Positions 1 to 9,804 of a DNA stretch of 64,000 nt are shown in pieces. Position numbers and translations under genes: made by a program. This DNA is from Mangrovibacterium diazotrophicum (GTDB lineage: Bacteria > Bacteroidota > Bacteroidia > Bacteroidales > Prolixibacteraceae): positions 3,955,320 to 4,019,319 of the forward strand of contig NZ_RAPN01000001.1 in the NCBI RefSeq assembly GCF_003610535.1, given 5' to 3'. Under the pieces are notes generated by a model. That model was not told the origin of the DNA, ran no database searches, and worked only from the letters and a program-made list of their open reading frames with translations. Numbering within the stretch: position 1 is the stretch's first letter; each line of letters starts with the position of its first letter.

Positions 1-584
1 GCATTGTCGTAGCTATCTGCGCTGGCATCAAGGCCGGCAATCGCAGCATCTAAACGAGTGAACAAGTCAGCATAGATATCTGAACCTGCATCATAAGATG
101 GGTATACGTCTGCGATGTTTAATGCTTCAGTATAAGGAACGGCACCAAACACGTCTACCAGGTGAGCAAACACATAAACATTCATGATTTCGATAATCTG
201 AAGTTTGTTGTTTTTAACCGCTGTTTCTGAAGAATTCACCTCGGTTGCCTCGATCAATGTTGCCGCTTCTTTTAAGTCGTTCAATACGATCAGGTAGCCA
301 CGGTTGAAGATGTTTTGTGCGATGTTACGGGTTACCAAGTCGTAGTTCGCTTCATCAATATAAGTTGTCTCAGTCCAGTATTGAGAAATGAGTTTGAAAA
401 TATTGATGTTAACGCTCGTGTTGTTGACATAGTCTGAAAGTTCCTTTTGTGCATTCGTAAACAATGACTCACCGGGAACCACAGACGGGTTCTTTGTGTC
501 CGTGTTGAACTCCTCAAATTTATCCGTACACGAAGTGGTCGCAAATACGAATAAGATAGGTAAAAAATATAGTATTCTTTTCAT
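1..584 (-). CDS. SusD/RagB-like outer membrane lipoprotein, partial
   Basis: The reading frame opens at an ATG at 584 and stays open to the left edge, giving about 194 residues; the C-terminus lies outside the window. It begins MKRILYFLPILFVFATTSC, a clear SPII lipoprotein signal with the lipobox Cys at residue 19. The helical segment that follows (residues around 45-190, with IFNRGYLIVLNDLKEA and VYVFAHLVDVFGAVPYTEAL) matches the TPR-like fold of SusD-type glycan or peptide binding proteins, closest in style to the SusD-like_2 group. A strong ribosome site AAGGAGGA sits at 591-598, unusual in this phylum, where most genes lack one. The gene lies 15 bp downstream of the SusC receptor, so the two form a pair: SusD binds the substrate on the cell surface and SusC imports it. 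The substrate is not evident. Confidence 0.9.
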   Translation of the reverse strand, partial: MKRILYFLPILFVFATTSCTDKFEEFNTDTKNPSVVPGESLFTNAQKELSDYVNNTSVNINIFKLISQYWTETTYIDEANYDLVTRNIAQNIFNRGYLIVLNDLKEAATLIEATEVNSSETAVKNNKLQIIEIMNVYVFAHLVDVFGAVPYTEALNIADVYPSYDAGSDIYADLFTRLDAAIAGLDASADSYDN

Positions 585-599
585 TGTAATTCCTCCTTA

Positions 600-3500
600 T
601 TAAAATTGAAGATTCAGAGTGAAACCAAAGTTTTTGTTTGCTGGCATTACACCACTCTGCCATCCTTGGTAGTTACCCGAACCTTGACTGGCTTCCGGAT
701 CAGCATAAGGCAGGTTTTTGTGGATAATCCAAAGGTTTGAAGCTACGATTCCGATAGAAGCGTTTTCCAGGTACAATTTGTTGACGATGCTCTTAGGAAG
801 ATCATAAGTCAATGTTACTTCTCTCAATTTGATGTAAGAAGCATCGTAAACGAATTTTTTATTCGGACTCACAGCCCAACCATCAGCACCGTAGTTTTGG
901 TTGCTTACGCGAACAGTATTTGGGTTTCCGTCAGCATCAACACCCGGGTTGATTGTACCACCACTGGTAGATGCATATGTTCCGTCTGAGTTTTTCTCAA
1001 TCGCAGAACGTTTTTCGTTACCCAGGTCATTCAAGCCGGCAGTCTCTTTGTACAGACCGGTTCCCATACCGTACCACAAGTCAAGCGAGAATACATCACC
1101 ACCTTTTTGCCAGTCGATCAGGAAGCTCAACGCCAGGTTTTTGTATTTGAATGAGTTTGATAAACCAGCGTTCCAGTCTGGGTTAGTATCACCAATTACC
1201 TGGTCGTTGGTTGAAGTTTTCAGGTAGCGACCTGTTGTTTGGCTTACAATTTTACCACCGTTGTCAGCGTATTGGAAGTCAGAACCCAGGATGGTTCCGT
1301 AAGGTTGTCCAACGCGAGCATTAGTAGAAACACCACCTTGGAAGCTAGCTAATTGCAAGTTTGTAATTTGGTTGCCTGATTCGTCTTTGTACAACGAAAT
1401 TACTTCGTTTTTATTGGTTGACCAGTTCAAACGAGCATCCCATCTAAAATCTTTTGATTTTACAGGAGTACCCATAATTGCCAATTCAATCCCTTTGTTT
1501 TGGAGTTCACCGGCATTCACCCAGTTTGAAGAGAATCCAGTTGCATAAGATACAGTTACTGGCATCAATTGGTCGGTGGTGTTGGTTTTATAGAAAGCTA
1601 AGTCAAATCCAACGCGGTTTTTCACAAAGTTCATTTCCAAACCAGCTTCCCAGGATTTTGTTCTTTCTGGTTTCAGTGTTGAATTTTTCTTTGTGTTTGG
1701 TAACGTAACCAAAGAAGTACCACTGAACGGAGAGTTTGCAGAGTAAACATCTTTTGTGCTCAATGCCGGAGCAGAGTTACCTACTTCAGCGTAGTTCAAA
1801 CGAACTTTACCCAATGACATCCAGTCAGCTTCTGCTAAGTTTGAGAAGATAAAGCTGGTAGTTACAGATGGGTAGTAGTAAGTGTTGTTTGCTTCTGGCA
1901 ATGTTGAAGATTGGTCGCGACGCAAAGTACCGTCTAAGAACAAAGTGTTTTTGTAGCCCAATGAAACGCTACCAAAAATACCGTTAACACCTACGCGATA
2001 GAAAACTTCCTCTGGAGGTAACATCGCGTCAACACTGTTACTAAGCGCATACAAACCTTCTACAGCTAATCCGTTGTTGGTTGATGCATAAACAGTTTCG
2101 TTTTTAGTACGGCGAACGTTCATACCCAATATGGCAGTGAAATCCAAGTCTTCAGTGAACGATTTGTGGTAGTTCAACATCAGGTCAAGGTTCGTTTCAG
2201 TAAACGCTTTTGTGTAGCGGCTGTAACCTGAAGTTACGTCAGGACGGTCAACACCGAATTCACCGGCACCAGAACCAACTGCTTTACGTTCTTCTTGTAA
2301 TTCTTCGTAGGTGTCGATTGAGTAACGACCCATTGCACTCAAATCGCTTGTAATATCCCAATCCAACTGAGCATATCCGATTAAACGACTTCTGCCGTCA
2401 GTCTCATAATTTTCGTAACGTACCCAGTATGGGTTATCCCAGTATGCAGGAGCTAGGTCGTCGTATGCAACCGGGTTCCAGGTAATGTTTTGGTGTGTCT
2501 TCTTGTACATTTGTTCTTGCAAACCAAGGTCAACGTTTACTTGGTACCACTGACGGAACGAAGACATGATGTTATCTGAGTAACCAGTTGAAGGACGACC
2601 TTTACCACTTGTTCTGATGTAGTTTGCAGAAGAAGTGATTTTCAAATTGTCCAAAATTTTGTGTGAACCGTTGAACATCAGGTTGTGTTTGTCCAAGTGG
2701 CTGTTTGGCATTACACCTGATTGATCGAAATAGGTGTAGTTGAAACGATAAGTTGTTTGATCGTCACCACCAGATACGTCAACTGAGTTTGATGTGCTAA
2801 CACCTGTTTCGAAGAAACTTTCCGGGCCATTTGCTCCGGCAACCCATGGTGTTGCTTTCAGGTAGTTTGGAGAATCCGCATAAAGAGCGTCCCATTGATA
2901 AACCATCAAACTTGCGTCGAATTTTTCACCACGAGAAGCATCTTCATAGTAAGGAGTTGTATAATCGGTTACACCATCGCCGTTAACGTCAGCATAGTAC
3001 TCCAAACCAGGATGATCACCATCACTATAGTAGTAATCACCATAACCTGCACCGTAGCTTGTTTGATACTCCGGGAAAGTTTTTTTGTCGATCTTGCTGA
3101 TGGTCACGTTCGAACTAACTTTTACTTGTGGACCTTTACCGGCACTGTCTTTACCTTTCTTAGTTGTAATCAAGATAACACCGTTGGCAGCACGAGAACC
3201 ATAAAGTGCAGTTGCTGCAGCACCTTTCAAAACACTGATTGACTCGATGTCATTCGGGTTGATGTCGGCAGCAGCGTTACCGTAGTCATAACCACTACGA
3301 CCAGTCGTCTGACCAGAATTGTTAGTATTGGCGTTGTCGATTGGAATTCCGTCTACAATAAACAAAGCCTGGTTGTTACCGGTCAACGATGAAGAACCTC
3401 GGATAATAACGTTGGTAGAACCACCGAAGTTCGTGTTGTTTTTCACCTGGATACCTGAAACACGGCCTGACAGAGAAGTTACGAAGTTGTCACCTTTTGT

Positions 3501-3896
3501 GTTGTTAACTTCTTCCCCTGAAACTTCCTGTACTGCGTATCCCAATGACTTTCTTTCACGTGAAATACCCAAGGCAGTTACAACTACTTCGTTGATACCA
3601 ACTACGTCTGATTGAAGAGCAGCGTTAACAGTTGCACCTTCGATAACTACTTCCAATGTTTGCATACCAACAAATGAGAATACCAATGTCTTGGCATCTT
3701 GAGGTACTTTCATGGAATAGTTACCATCCAGGTCGGTAATTGTTCCCAGGGTTGTCCCCTTAACCGATACAGAAACACCGGGTATGGTACTTCCGTCATC
3801 CGCGGAAGTCACAGTACCTGTAATTTCCTTGGTTTGAGCCAATACAGACTGCAAACCAATTGCAAAAATTGCAAGCAATAATGCGATTTTTTTCAT
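600..3896 (-). CDS. SusC/RagA family TonB-dependent outer membrane receptor
   Basis: A 1098-residue protein with an Sec signal peptide (residues 1-20, ending VLAQ), a carboxypeptidase-regulatory-like domain (about 23-105, GVSVSVKGTTLGTITDLDG), a TonB plug (about 110-250, with ALFIVDGIPIDN and AATALYGSRAANGVILITTK) and a C-terminal 22-strand barrel ending in the aromatic GFTLNLQF. This is the full SusC architecture and the usual length. It imports an oligosaccharide or peptide handed over by the SusD encoded directly downstream. No sigma/anti-sigma pair or hybrid sensor lies next to it inside the window, so the substrate and the regulator cannot be read. Its signal-peptide codons share 34 identical bases with the other SusC gene at 24369-27431, which shows the two are paralogues. 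Confidence 0.96.
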   Translation of the reverse strand: MKKIALLLAIFAIGLQSVLAQTKEITGTVTSADDGSTIPGVSVSVKGTTLGTITDLDGNYSMKVPQDAKTLVFSFVGMQTLEVVIEGATVNAALQSDVVGINEVVVTALGISRERKSLGYAVQEVSGEEVNNTKGDNFVTSLSGRVSGIQVKNNTNFGGSTNVIIRGSSSLTGNNQALFIVDGIPIDNANTNNSGQTTGRSGYDYGNAAADINPNDIESISVLKGAAATALYGSRAANGVILITTKKGKDSAGKGPQVKVSSNVTISKIDKKTFPEYQTSYGAGYGDYYYSDGDHPGLEYYADVNGDGVTDYTTPYYEDASRGEKFDASLMVYQWDALYADSPNYLKATPWVAGANGPESFFETGVSTSNSVDVSGGDDQTTYRFNYTYFDQSGVMPNSHLDKHNLMFNGSHKILDNLKITSSANYIRTSGKGRPSTGYSDNIMSSFRQWYQVNVDLGLQEQMYKKTHQNITWNPVAYDDLAPAYWDNPYWVRYENYETDGRSRLIGYAQLDWDITSDLSAMGRYSIDTYEELQEERKAVGSGAGEFGVDRPDVTSGYSRYTKAFTETNLDLMLNYHKSFTEDLDFTAILGMNVRRTKNETVYASTNNGLAVEGLYALSNSVDAMLPPEEVFYRVGVNGIFGSVSLGYKNTLFLDGTLRRDQSSTLPEANNTYYYPSVTTSFIFSNLAEADWMSLGKVRLNYAEVGNSAPALSTKDVYSANSPFSGTSLVTLPNTKKNSTLKPERTKSWEAGLEMNFVKNRVGFDLAFYKTNTTDQLMPVTVSYATGFSSNWVNAGELQNKGIELAIMGTPVKSKDFRWDARLNWSTNKNEVISLYKDESGNQITNLQLASFQGGVSTNARVGQPYGTILGSDFQYADNGGKIVSQTTGRYLKTSTNDQVIGDTNPDWNAGLSNSFKYKNLALSFLIDWQKGGDVFSLDLWYGMGTGLYKETAGLNDLGNEKRSAIEKNSDGTYASTSGGTINPGVDADGNPNTVRVSNQNYGADGWAVSPNKKFVYDASYIKLREVTLTYDLPKSIVNKLYLENASIGIVASNLWIIHKNLPYADPEASQGSGNYQGWQSGVMPANKNFGFTLNLQF

Positions 3897-4268
3897 AGAA
3901 ATAATTTTAATAATTAAACAGCATCAATTCTTTTTCAGAAATAAGATCAGCAAAATATAAGTGTATATTCCCCTTTTAGAATTTGTTTTTTAATACAGCG
4001 CTCGCTATTCCCCCAAACAGTCTTTTGCTGTATTTTGTCATTTGTTAACATCGGTCTCCCCAAACATTTAATAAGTGTTAAAAATGACTAACGATTACAA
4101 AAATAGAAATTTATAGATAGGTTACTACACTTCGGCATTCTTTTTTACTTTGCTAAATATGATAAATGTCAGGGTTTGACTTGTAGGTCGGAAGGTGCGA
4201 AAGATCCGTATTTTTTTAAATGTTTATGATTGAGTGTATTGAAGATGTTTTTCTCTTCTTTTTTTTAC
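3897..4268. other. gap between SusC start and HAD gene end
   Basis: AT-rich gap of 372 bp holding the SusC leader. On the minus strand a TATATTTTG stretch near 3953-3961 resembles the -7 element but has three instead of two spacer bases. Upstream is an 8-bp inverted repeat, AATACAGC at 3992-3999 and GCTGTATT at 4027-4034, that could be an operator. No gene is seen. Confidence 0.4.
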
Positions 4269-5030
4269 TCAAATAATGAGTAAAATATTTGTTAATTTTT
4301 GAATACAGAATGTCTTCAAAGAAGGGGGTTCGCTAGAAAAAATGTCATTTTTTTGATTGTCCAAGATTGAATCGAAGGGGTAAAGTTCATTTTTTCTGTC
4401 TTTTGAGAAAAAAATCTGATCAATTCCGAAGTTTCGGGCTCCAATAATATCGGTTTCCCAGTTGTCACCAATCATGATGCTTTTTTCCTTTTTGGCGTTG
4501 CTGCTGCGAATGGCGTGTTGAAAAACGCGGATGTCGGGTTTTGGGAAGTTAAGATCCTCTGAAATAAACACATGGTCGAAGAATTGTGCTAATCCGGAAT
4601 TTTTTAATTTGTTGAGTTGCACTTCCCGAAATCCATTCGTTATGATCATTAGGCGGAAGTTTCGTTGTTTCAAAGTCGTCAGCAATTCTATGGTACCTTC
4701 TACCAAAGTGGTTTGTTTCGCCATGTGTTCCAGGTAGCATTCGTTCATTGCTATCGGGTCGATGCTTTTTATTCCGAATTCGCTCAGCGTGTCGGAGAAA
4801 CGTTTGGTGATTAATTCATTTTTAAAGATTTCCTTTTTGCGGTACGCGTCCCAAAGTTGGTTGTTGACATTTTCGTAAAAATTATAGAACTCATCGAAGT
4901 CTTCCAGCTGTTCGAGTAAGTTCATTTCTTCTACAGTATCATACATTGCCAGCTTAGCGTTGTGGTCAAAGTCCCAAAGCGTGTTATCCAGGTCGAAAAA
5001 AAGATGTGTGTATTTCGGATTGAAACCCAT
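4269..5030 (-). CDS. HAD-family hydrolase, YjjG-like nucleotidase
   Basis: A 253-residue HAD phosphatase. Motif I is FFDLDNTLWDF (nucleophile and acid Asp near residues 13-15), motif II is MIITNG (about 129-134), motif III Lys is in FPKPDIRVF, and motif IV is MIGDNWETDI (about 186-195). The alpha-helical cap between motifs I and II and the NTLWDF signature are those of the YjjG group of pyrimidine 5'-nucleotidases, which clear non-canonical nucleoside monophosphates. The last 25 or so residues after the core are an extra hydrophobic tail not typical of YjjG. The ATG follows the rsmI stop codon without any spacing (TAG then ATG), so the two are co-transcribed and probably translationally coupled. 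Confidence 0.85.
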   Translation of the reverse strand: MGFNPKYTHLFFDLDNTLWDFDHNAKLAMYDTVEEMNLLEQLEDFDEFYNFYENVNNQLWDAYRKKEIFKNELITKRFSDTLSEFGIKSIDPIAMNECYLEHMAKQTTLVEGTIELLTTLKQRNFRLMIITNGFREVQLNKLKNSGLAQFFDHVFISEDLNFPKPDIRVFQHAIRSSNAKKEKSIMIGDNWETDIIGARNFGIDQIFFSKDRKNELYPFDSILDNQKNDIFSSEPPSLKTFCIQKLTNILLII

Positions 5031-5705
5031 CTAGCTTGTTTTTCCTTCCAGTACGATTACAATTTCACCTTTAACGGTTTTAGCGTTGAAGTGCTCCAGC
5101 GCTTCTTTCAATGTTCCGTGGAAGTTTTCTTCGAAGAGTTTCGACAGCTCGCGTGAGACGCAAACGCGACGCTCTTCGCCAAAATGTTCGATAAATTGTT
5201 CCAGGGCTTTTGTTAGTCGGTAGGGAGATTCGTAAAAAATCATAGTACGCTCTTCCTCCACCAATGACAGCATCTTTTTCTGACGACCTTTCTTTTGAGG
5301 AAGGAAGCCTTCGAAACAAAATCGGTCGCAGGGTAGTCCTGAATTGACCAAAGCGGGAATGAGTGCCGTTGCACCAGGCAAACATTCTACTTCAACACCC
5401 AATTCAATGCATTGGCGAACCAACAGAAATCCCGGATCACTGATACCTGGAGTTCCGGCATCTGAGATCAACGCAATATTTTCACCGGCTTCAACGCGCT
5501 TGGCAATATTCTCTGCAGTCTGATGTTCGTTGAACTTATGGTGCGAACTCAGTTTGTTTTGGATCTCGAAATGGTGCAGTAATTTGGATGATGTTCGGGT
5601 GTCTTCAGCCAAAATTAAATCCACTTCTTTCAGGATTTTGATTGCGCGGAAGGTCATGTCGTCCAGGTTGCCAATAGGTGTTGGGACCAAATATAATTTT
5701 GCCAT
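5031..5705 (-). CDS. rsmI: 16S rRNA (cytidine-1402-2'-O)-methyltransferase
   Basis: A 224-residue tetrapyrrole-methylase-fold protein. It carries LYLVPTPIGNLDDMTFRA at the N-terminus, AEDTRTSSKLL, the SAM-binding loop ALISDAGTPGISDPG (about 79-93) and LPGATALIPALVNSGLP, all hallmarks of RsmI. It transfers a methyl group from SAM to the 2'-OH of C1402 in 16S rRNA, in the decoding centre, together with RsmH. It is shorter than the E. coli protein (about 286 residues) because the C-terminal helical extension is missing, which is normal in this phylum. The stop codon abuts the start of the HAD phosphatase gene. Confidence 0.95.
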   Translation of the reverse strand: MAKLYLVPTPIGNLDDMTFRAIKILKEVDLILAEDTRTSSKLLHHFEIQNKLSSHHKFNEHQTAENIAKRVEAGENIALISDAGTPGISDPGFLLVRQCIELGVEVECLPGATALIPALVNSGLPCDRFCFEGFLPQKKGRQKKMLSLVEEERTMIFYESPYRLTKALEQFIEHFGEERRVCVSRELSKLFEENFHGTLKEALEHFNAKTVKGEIVIVLEGKTS

Positions 5706-5732
5706 GGTGATTATCTTGGTGTCGTGCTGATG

Positions 5733-6590
5733 TTAAAATAAATTGGAGAAACGGCGTTTTACCAGGTGCATGAATTGCAGGCTGGTGTCGGTTTTCTCCC
5801 AGTTAAATTTCGAATCCAAATACGCAAGTGCTTCCTCCAGCGTGTGCATGCGGTCGAGTTTGCTAATCGTTTCGCGAAATCCGTCAGCATCATTTTGAAA
5901 CAGTTCGCGAATGTACTGAAAACGATCGTTTAGACCGATGGCATTTTCGAGTTTGGCAATTGGGCTGCTGGCAAAGCGATGATCCAGCTTGTTGCTGGCA
6001 GTTAGCAGGTCGTTCAGCGATTTCGAAACAAACTGATCGGTCACTGTCTTCTTGTGTGCAGCACTTCCGTTTTGAGGCGTTTCGATTTCGTGGGCAACCG
6101 GTTCGTCTACTTTCGTAGGTTGGACGACCTCATTCGGTAGCACCGTATCTTTTTCCGGAATGGGCACTTCAACCAGTTCGGCTTGCGGAATCTCAACTTC
6201 AACTTCCTCCGGTTCTTCTTCAATTGCCTTTGTTGGTTCTGGTTTTTCGGTTACCGGTTCGTGCTTCGGCATTTCTTTAACCGGACTCGGAGTTGGTGTT
6301 TTGTAAACACTAGGCGCAACTTCGGTCTTTTTGGGTTGCGGCTGAACTACCGGTTCTGATGTCGCTGGTTCAACCTCCGCTTTTTCAGTTTTGGTCATTT
6401 CACCTGAAGTTGTTTCCTGTTGGCAGATTTCCTGCAAAAACTCGTATTCCTGCAGAAGTAGTCGGGCTTTGTTTAATGCTAATTCTACTTCGAATTTCGA
6501 AGGTTGAGAGTCGCGGTTCATTTCCTGGTTGATCTCGCTCAACTCATCCAGATTCTTCTGTATAATTTGGAGTAATTTGGTCCGGTTCAT
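5733..6590 (-). CDS. unknown protein with Pro/Glu-rich linker
   Basis: A 285-residue protein I cannot name. Residues 1-60 are a helical, coiled-coil-like segment (MNRTKLLQIIQKNLDELSE). Residues about 70-175 are a low-complexity linker rich in Pro, Glu, Val and Thr. Residues about 185-285 form a conserved-looking helical domain (SLNDLLTASNKLDHRFA, then IGLNDRFQYIRELFQND). There is no signal peptide or membrane segment, so it is cytoplasmic. It is followed after 27 bp by rsmI and lies divergently from tdk. The linker plus two helical ends suggest an adaptor or scaffold, but no function is claimed. Confidence 0.75.
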   Translation of the reverse strand: MNRTKLLQIIQKNLDELSEINQEMNRDSQPSKFEVELALNKARLLLQEYEFLQEICQQETTSGEMTKTEKAEVEPATSEPVVQPQPKKTEVAPSVYKTPTPSPVKEMPKHEPVTEKPEPTKAIEEEPEEVEVEIPQAELVEVPIPEKDTVLPNEVVQPTKVDEPVAHEIETPQNGSAAHKKTVTDQFVSKSLNDLLTASNKLDHRFASSPIAKLENAIGLNDRFQYIRELFQNDADGFRETISKLDRMHTLEEALAYLDSKFNWEKTDTSLQFMHLVKRRFSNLF

Positions 6591-6691
6591 AAATTTATAA
6601 GATGTTAGCTGTCAGATTTCAGAAGCCGGTTTAAATTGATTGAGACTGATAATCCGTCGTCTGTTTGTCCGAAGCCTAAGGTCTAAAATAT

Positions 6692-6699
6692 TACATTTG
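6692..6699 (+). promoter_or_regulatory. -7 promoter element of tdk
   Basis: TACATTTG matches the Bacteroidota -7 consensus TAnnTTTG exactly. A TTTG at 6664-6667 is a possible -33 element, though the 24-bp spacing is slightly long. Transcription would begin near 6705, which rules out the upstream ATG at 6640 and supports the tdk start at 6736. Confidence 0.6.
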
Positions 6700-6735
6700 C
6701 GTAAAAGTACTAAAAACTCCATTGAATCGAATGAT

Positions 6736-7305
6736 ATGTTTTTGGAAAGAGATTTAAGTCACCGGAAACCGGGAGGAAGCATTGAAGTCATAGCCGGATC
6801 GATGTTTTCGGGAAAGACCGAGGAATTAATTCGTCGCATGCGTCGGGCTCAGTTTGCACGTCAAAAAGTTGAAATTTTCAAGCCTAAAATTGATGTGCGT
6901 TATTCCGTGTCCGAGGTAGTCTCGCATGACGAAAATTCCATTCCCAGCACGCCGGTTGATAATTCGGCGGCTATCCTGTTGTTGTCGGGCGGCTACGAAG
7001 TAGTGGGCATTGACGAAGCCCAGTTTTTTGACAAAGGTTTGGTGGAGGTGTGTACCAAATTGGCCGAGATGGGCGTTCGTGTTATTGTGGCCGGGCTCGA
7101 TATGGATTTCAAAGGGAAGCCGTTTGGACCCATGCCAGAGTTGATGGCTGTCGCTGAGTACGTGACGAAGGTGCATGCCATTTGTGTTCGCTGCGGAAGT
7201 ATTGCTCAGTTTTCGCATCGCTTGTCGGCTAATGAAAAGCAGGTGATGTTAGGCGAGAAAAATGAATATGAGCCGCTTTGTCGGTCGTGCTACAATAAAA
7301 AATAG
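6736..7305 (+). CDS. tdk: thymidine kinase
   Basis: A 189-residue type II thymidine kinase that phosphorylates thymidine to dTMP in the salvage pathway. Seen: P-loop GSMFSGKT (residues 21-28), the Walker-B-like GIDEAQFF, the lasso-domain zinc ligands CVRCGS and CRSCY, and the substrate loop between them. The frame is open back to 6640, but ATG 6736 was chosen because the extra 32 residues are basic and unlike the family, a good promoter element lies at 6692-6699, and the resulting length is normal. The gene is followed after 15 bp by murF-alr and is probably co-transcribed with it. Confidence 0.95.
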   Translation: MFLERDLSHRKPGGSIEVIAGSMFSGKTEELIRRMRRAQFARQKVEIFKPKIDVRYSVSEVVSHDENSIPSTPVDNSAAILLLSGGYEVVGIDEAQFFDKGLVEVCTKLAEMGVRVIVAGLDMDFKGKPFGPMPELMAVAEYVTKVHAICVRCGSIAQFSHRLSANEKQVMLGEKNEYEPLCRSCYNKK

Positions 7306-7320
7306 AAATTCAATTGCGCT

Positions 7321-9804
7321 ATGGCTGTTTTTGGGTTGAAAGAAATCGCTGGTTTGGTTAACGGAGTATTGAAGTCGGCTGCCGATCTGGATTCAAGTCC
7401 GACTATTCAGTCTGTTTCGATCGACAGTCGAACGATTGCCGATGTCCATTCGTGTTTGTTTTTCGCACTCAAGGGCGTTCGCCACAACGGGCACCAATAC
7501 ATTGGCGACCTTTACCATAAAGGTGTGCTCAGTTTCGTGGTTTGCGAACCGATTGAAGTGCACAAATACCCTTTGGCTTATTTTGTAAAGGTTGAAGATT
7601 CGCTGGATGCACTACAAAAGTTAGCAGCCGCTGTTCGCGCGAAATATGATTATCCGGTTTTGGCTATCACCGGGAGCAACGGAAAAACCATTGTCAAGGA
7701 GTGGTTGTATGATTTATTGCATGAAACCGTCAAGATTATACGAAGTCCCAAAAGCTACAACTCGCAAGTGGGTGTGCCGTTGTCGGTTTGGAATATGAGC
7801 GACCAGTTTGAGCTGGCCATTTTTGAAGCGGGTATTTCCATGCCCGGCGAGATGGAGAAGTTGGCCGAAGTCATTCAACCCACCGTTGGTATTATTACAA
7901 ACTTGGGTGAAGCGCACCAGGAAAACTTTTCGAGTTTAAGCAAAAAGCTGGATGAGAAGTTGAAGTTGTTTGCTTCCTGCGATTCTTTAATTTACCGCAA
8001 AGAGCAAGACCTGGTAACCGAGCAGATTGGTCAGACTTACGGAAAAGGAGACAAGAAGCTTTTTGCCTGGTCAACTTCGGATGAAACCGCTGATTTGTTT
8101 TTATACATGCACCCTCAGGCTCATTCAACCCGCATTCAATTTAACTGGAATGGACGAGAATATGAGTTAAACGTTCCATTCACTGATTTTGCGTCGCTTG
8201 AAAATGTTGGACATTGCCTGGCATTTATCTTCAGTTCCGGTTATGCCAATGATTCGGTGATGGCTGCTTTCTCTCAATTGCAGGCTGTGGCAATGCGTTT
8301 GGAGTTGAAACAGGGTATCAATAATTGTTTGTTGATTAACGATTACTATAATTCCGATATCAATTCGCTGACGATTGCTTTGCAGTTTTTGAAGAGCCAG
8401 TCGATGAATGAGAAGCGGCCGCGATGTTTGATCTTATCGGATATTGAACAGTCAGGTTTTTCGGGTTCTGAGTTGGCGCAGGCAGTGAATCGTTTGTTGA
8501 AGGTTTACGAGATTGACCGACTGATTGGGATTGGACGTCGTTTGTACCTGAACCGGGAGTTGTTTGTTGCGGGAGCAAAATTTTACCAATCGACCGAGGA
8601 GTTTCTGACAAATTTCAGACCTGCCGAGTTTCGTAACGAGCATATCTTATTAAAAGGGGCACGCGATTTTCGCTTTGAGCGGATCGCTTCCGTGCTTCAA
8701 CAAAAATATCACCAGACCCAACTTGAGGTCAATCTGAATAATTTGGTTGAAAACCTGAATCGCTATCGGGCTCGTTTGAATCCGGAAACGAAAATCACCA
8801 TCATGGTGAAAGCGTTTTCGTACGGCAGCGGTACGGTTGAGATTGCCCGGGCGTTGGAATTTCAGCAGGTAGATTACCTGGCTGTGGCGGTTGCCGATGA
8901 AGGTATCGAGTTACGGCAAGCCGGGATCAGCACGCCAATCATGGTGATGAATCCGGAGGAACACAGTTTTGAGATGATGCTGGAATACCGCCTCGAACCG
9001 AATATTTACTCGACCGAAGTTTATGAACAGTTCGATCGGGCGGCGCGCCGGATGGCAGTGAGCAATTTCCCGATTCACCTGAAATTGGAAACCGGTATGC
9101 ACCGATTAGGGTTTTCGTCGGCTGACGAGCTCGAGCAGATTGCGTTGCGTGTGCCCCGCGAAGGACGTCTGCGTATTCAATCTGTGTTTTCGCACCTGGC
9201 GGCCAGCGATAGTTCCGACCACGATGGGTTCACAAAAGAGCAATTTCTTCGGTTTAAAAAATTGAGCACCCCTGTTGTGGCGAACCAGCCGAATAAAGTC
9301 ATTCGGCACATTTTAAACTCGGCCGGTATTGAACGCTTCGCCGATTACCAAATGGAGATGGTTCGTTTGGGGATTGGACTTTACGGCGTGTCGCAGTCGG
9401 ATGCCTTGCAGGCAGAAACGGTTGCCCGATGGACCACGGTAATTTCGCAGGTAAAAACAGTAGCCGCTGGCGAAACAGTTGGCTACGGACGCAAAGGAAA
9501 AGTGACAACTCCGAAGCAGGTTGCTATTATCCCGGTGGGCTATGCCGATGGTTATGATCGCCGATTGAGTAACGGTGCCGGAAAAGTGTGGATTGCCGGA
9601 CGTCAATACCCGATTATCGGGAACATTTGCATGGACATGAGCATGATTGATGTTACCGGAGCGGATGTACAGGCCGGTGAGTCTGTTGAGCTGATGGGCG
9701 AACATATTCGCCTGACTGACCTGGCCGACTGGATGGGAACGATTCCTTACGAAGTACTGACCGGAATTTCACAGCGCGTACGTCGTGTTTACATTCAAGA
9801 GTAG
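7321..9804 (+). CDS. murF-alr: fused MurF ligase / alanine racemase
   Basis: An 827-residue bifunctional cell-wall enzyme. Residues 1 to about 455 are MurF, the UDP-MurNAc-tripeptide:D-Ala-D-Ala ligase, with the ATP loop TGSNGKT at 117-123 and the central EAGISMPGEM motif. Residues about 460-827 are a PLP-dependent alanine racemase with the PLP lysine K497 in MVKAFSYGSG and the second catalytic tyrosine Y722 in VGYGRKGK. The racemase makes the D-Ala used, after Ddl, by the ligase half. The fusion is a known trait of Bacteroidota. The MurF half has INDYYNSDINSL where stand-alone enzymes have DDAYNANP, which is usual for the fused form. Confidence 0.96.
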   Translation: MAVFGLKEIAGLVNGVLKSAADLDSSPTIQSVSIDSRTIADVHSCLFFALKGVRHNGHQYIGDLYHKGVLSFVVCEPIEVHKYPLAYFVKVEDSLDALQKLAAAVRAKYDYPVLAITGSNGKTIVKEWLYDLLHETVKIIRSPKSYNSQVGVPLSVWNMSDQFELAIFEAGISMPGEMEKLAEVIQPTVGIITNLGEAHQENFSSLSKKLDEKLKLFASCDSLIYRKEQDLVTEQIGQTYGKGDKKLFAWSTSDETADLFLYMHPQAHSTRIQFNWNGREYELNVPFTDFASLENVGHCLAFIFSSGYANDSVMAAFSQLQAVAMRLELKQGINNCLLINDYYNSDINSLTIALQFLKSQSMNEKRPRCLILSDIEQSGFSGSELAQAVNRLLKVYEIDRLIGIGRRLYLNRELFVAGAKFYQSTEEFLTNFRPAEFRNEHILLKGARDFRFERIASVLQQKYHQTQLEVNLNNLVENLNRYRARLNPETKITIMVKAFSYGSGTVEIARALEFQQVDYLAVAVADEGIELRQAGISTPIMVMNPEEHSFEMMLEYRLEPNIYSTEVYEQFDRAARRMAVSNFPIHLKLETGMHRLGFSSADELEQIALRVPREGRLRIQSVFSHLAASDSSDHDGFTKEQFLRFKKLSTPVVANQPNKVIRHILNSAGIERFADYQMEMVRLGIGLYGVSQSDALQAETVARWTTVISQVKTVAAGETVGYGRKGKVTTPKQVAIIPVGYADGYDRRLSNGAGKVWIAGRQYPIIGNICMDMSMIDVTGADVQAGESVELMGEHIRLTDLADWMGTIPYEVLTGISQRVRRVYIQE

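Noticed and set aside
6640-6735. N-terminal extension of tdk by 32 residues
   Set aside because: The extra residues are basic and unlike the family, and the best promoter element lies inside this stretch.
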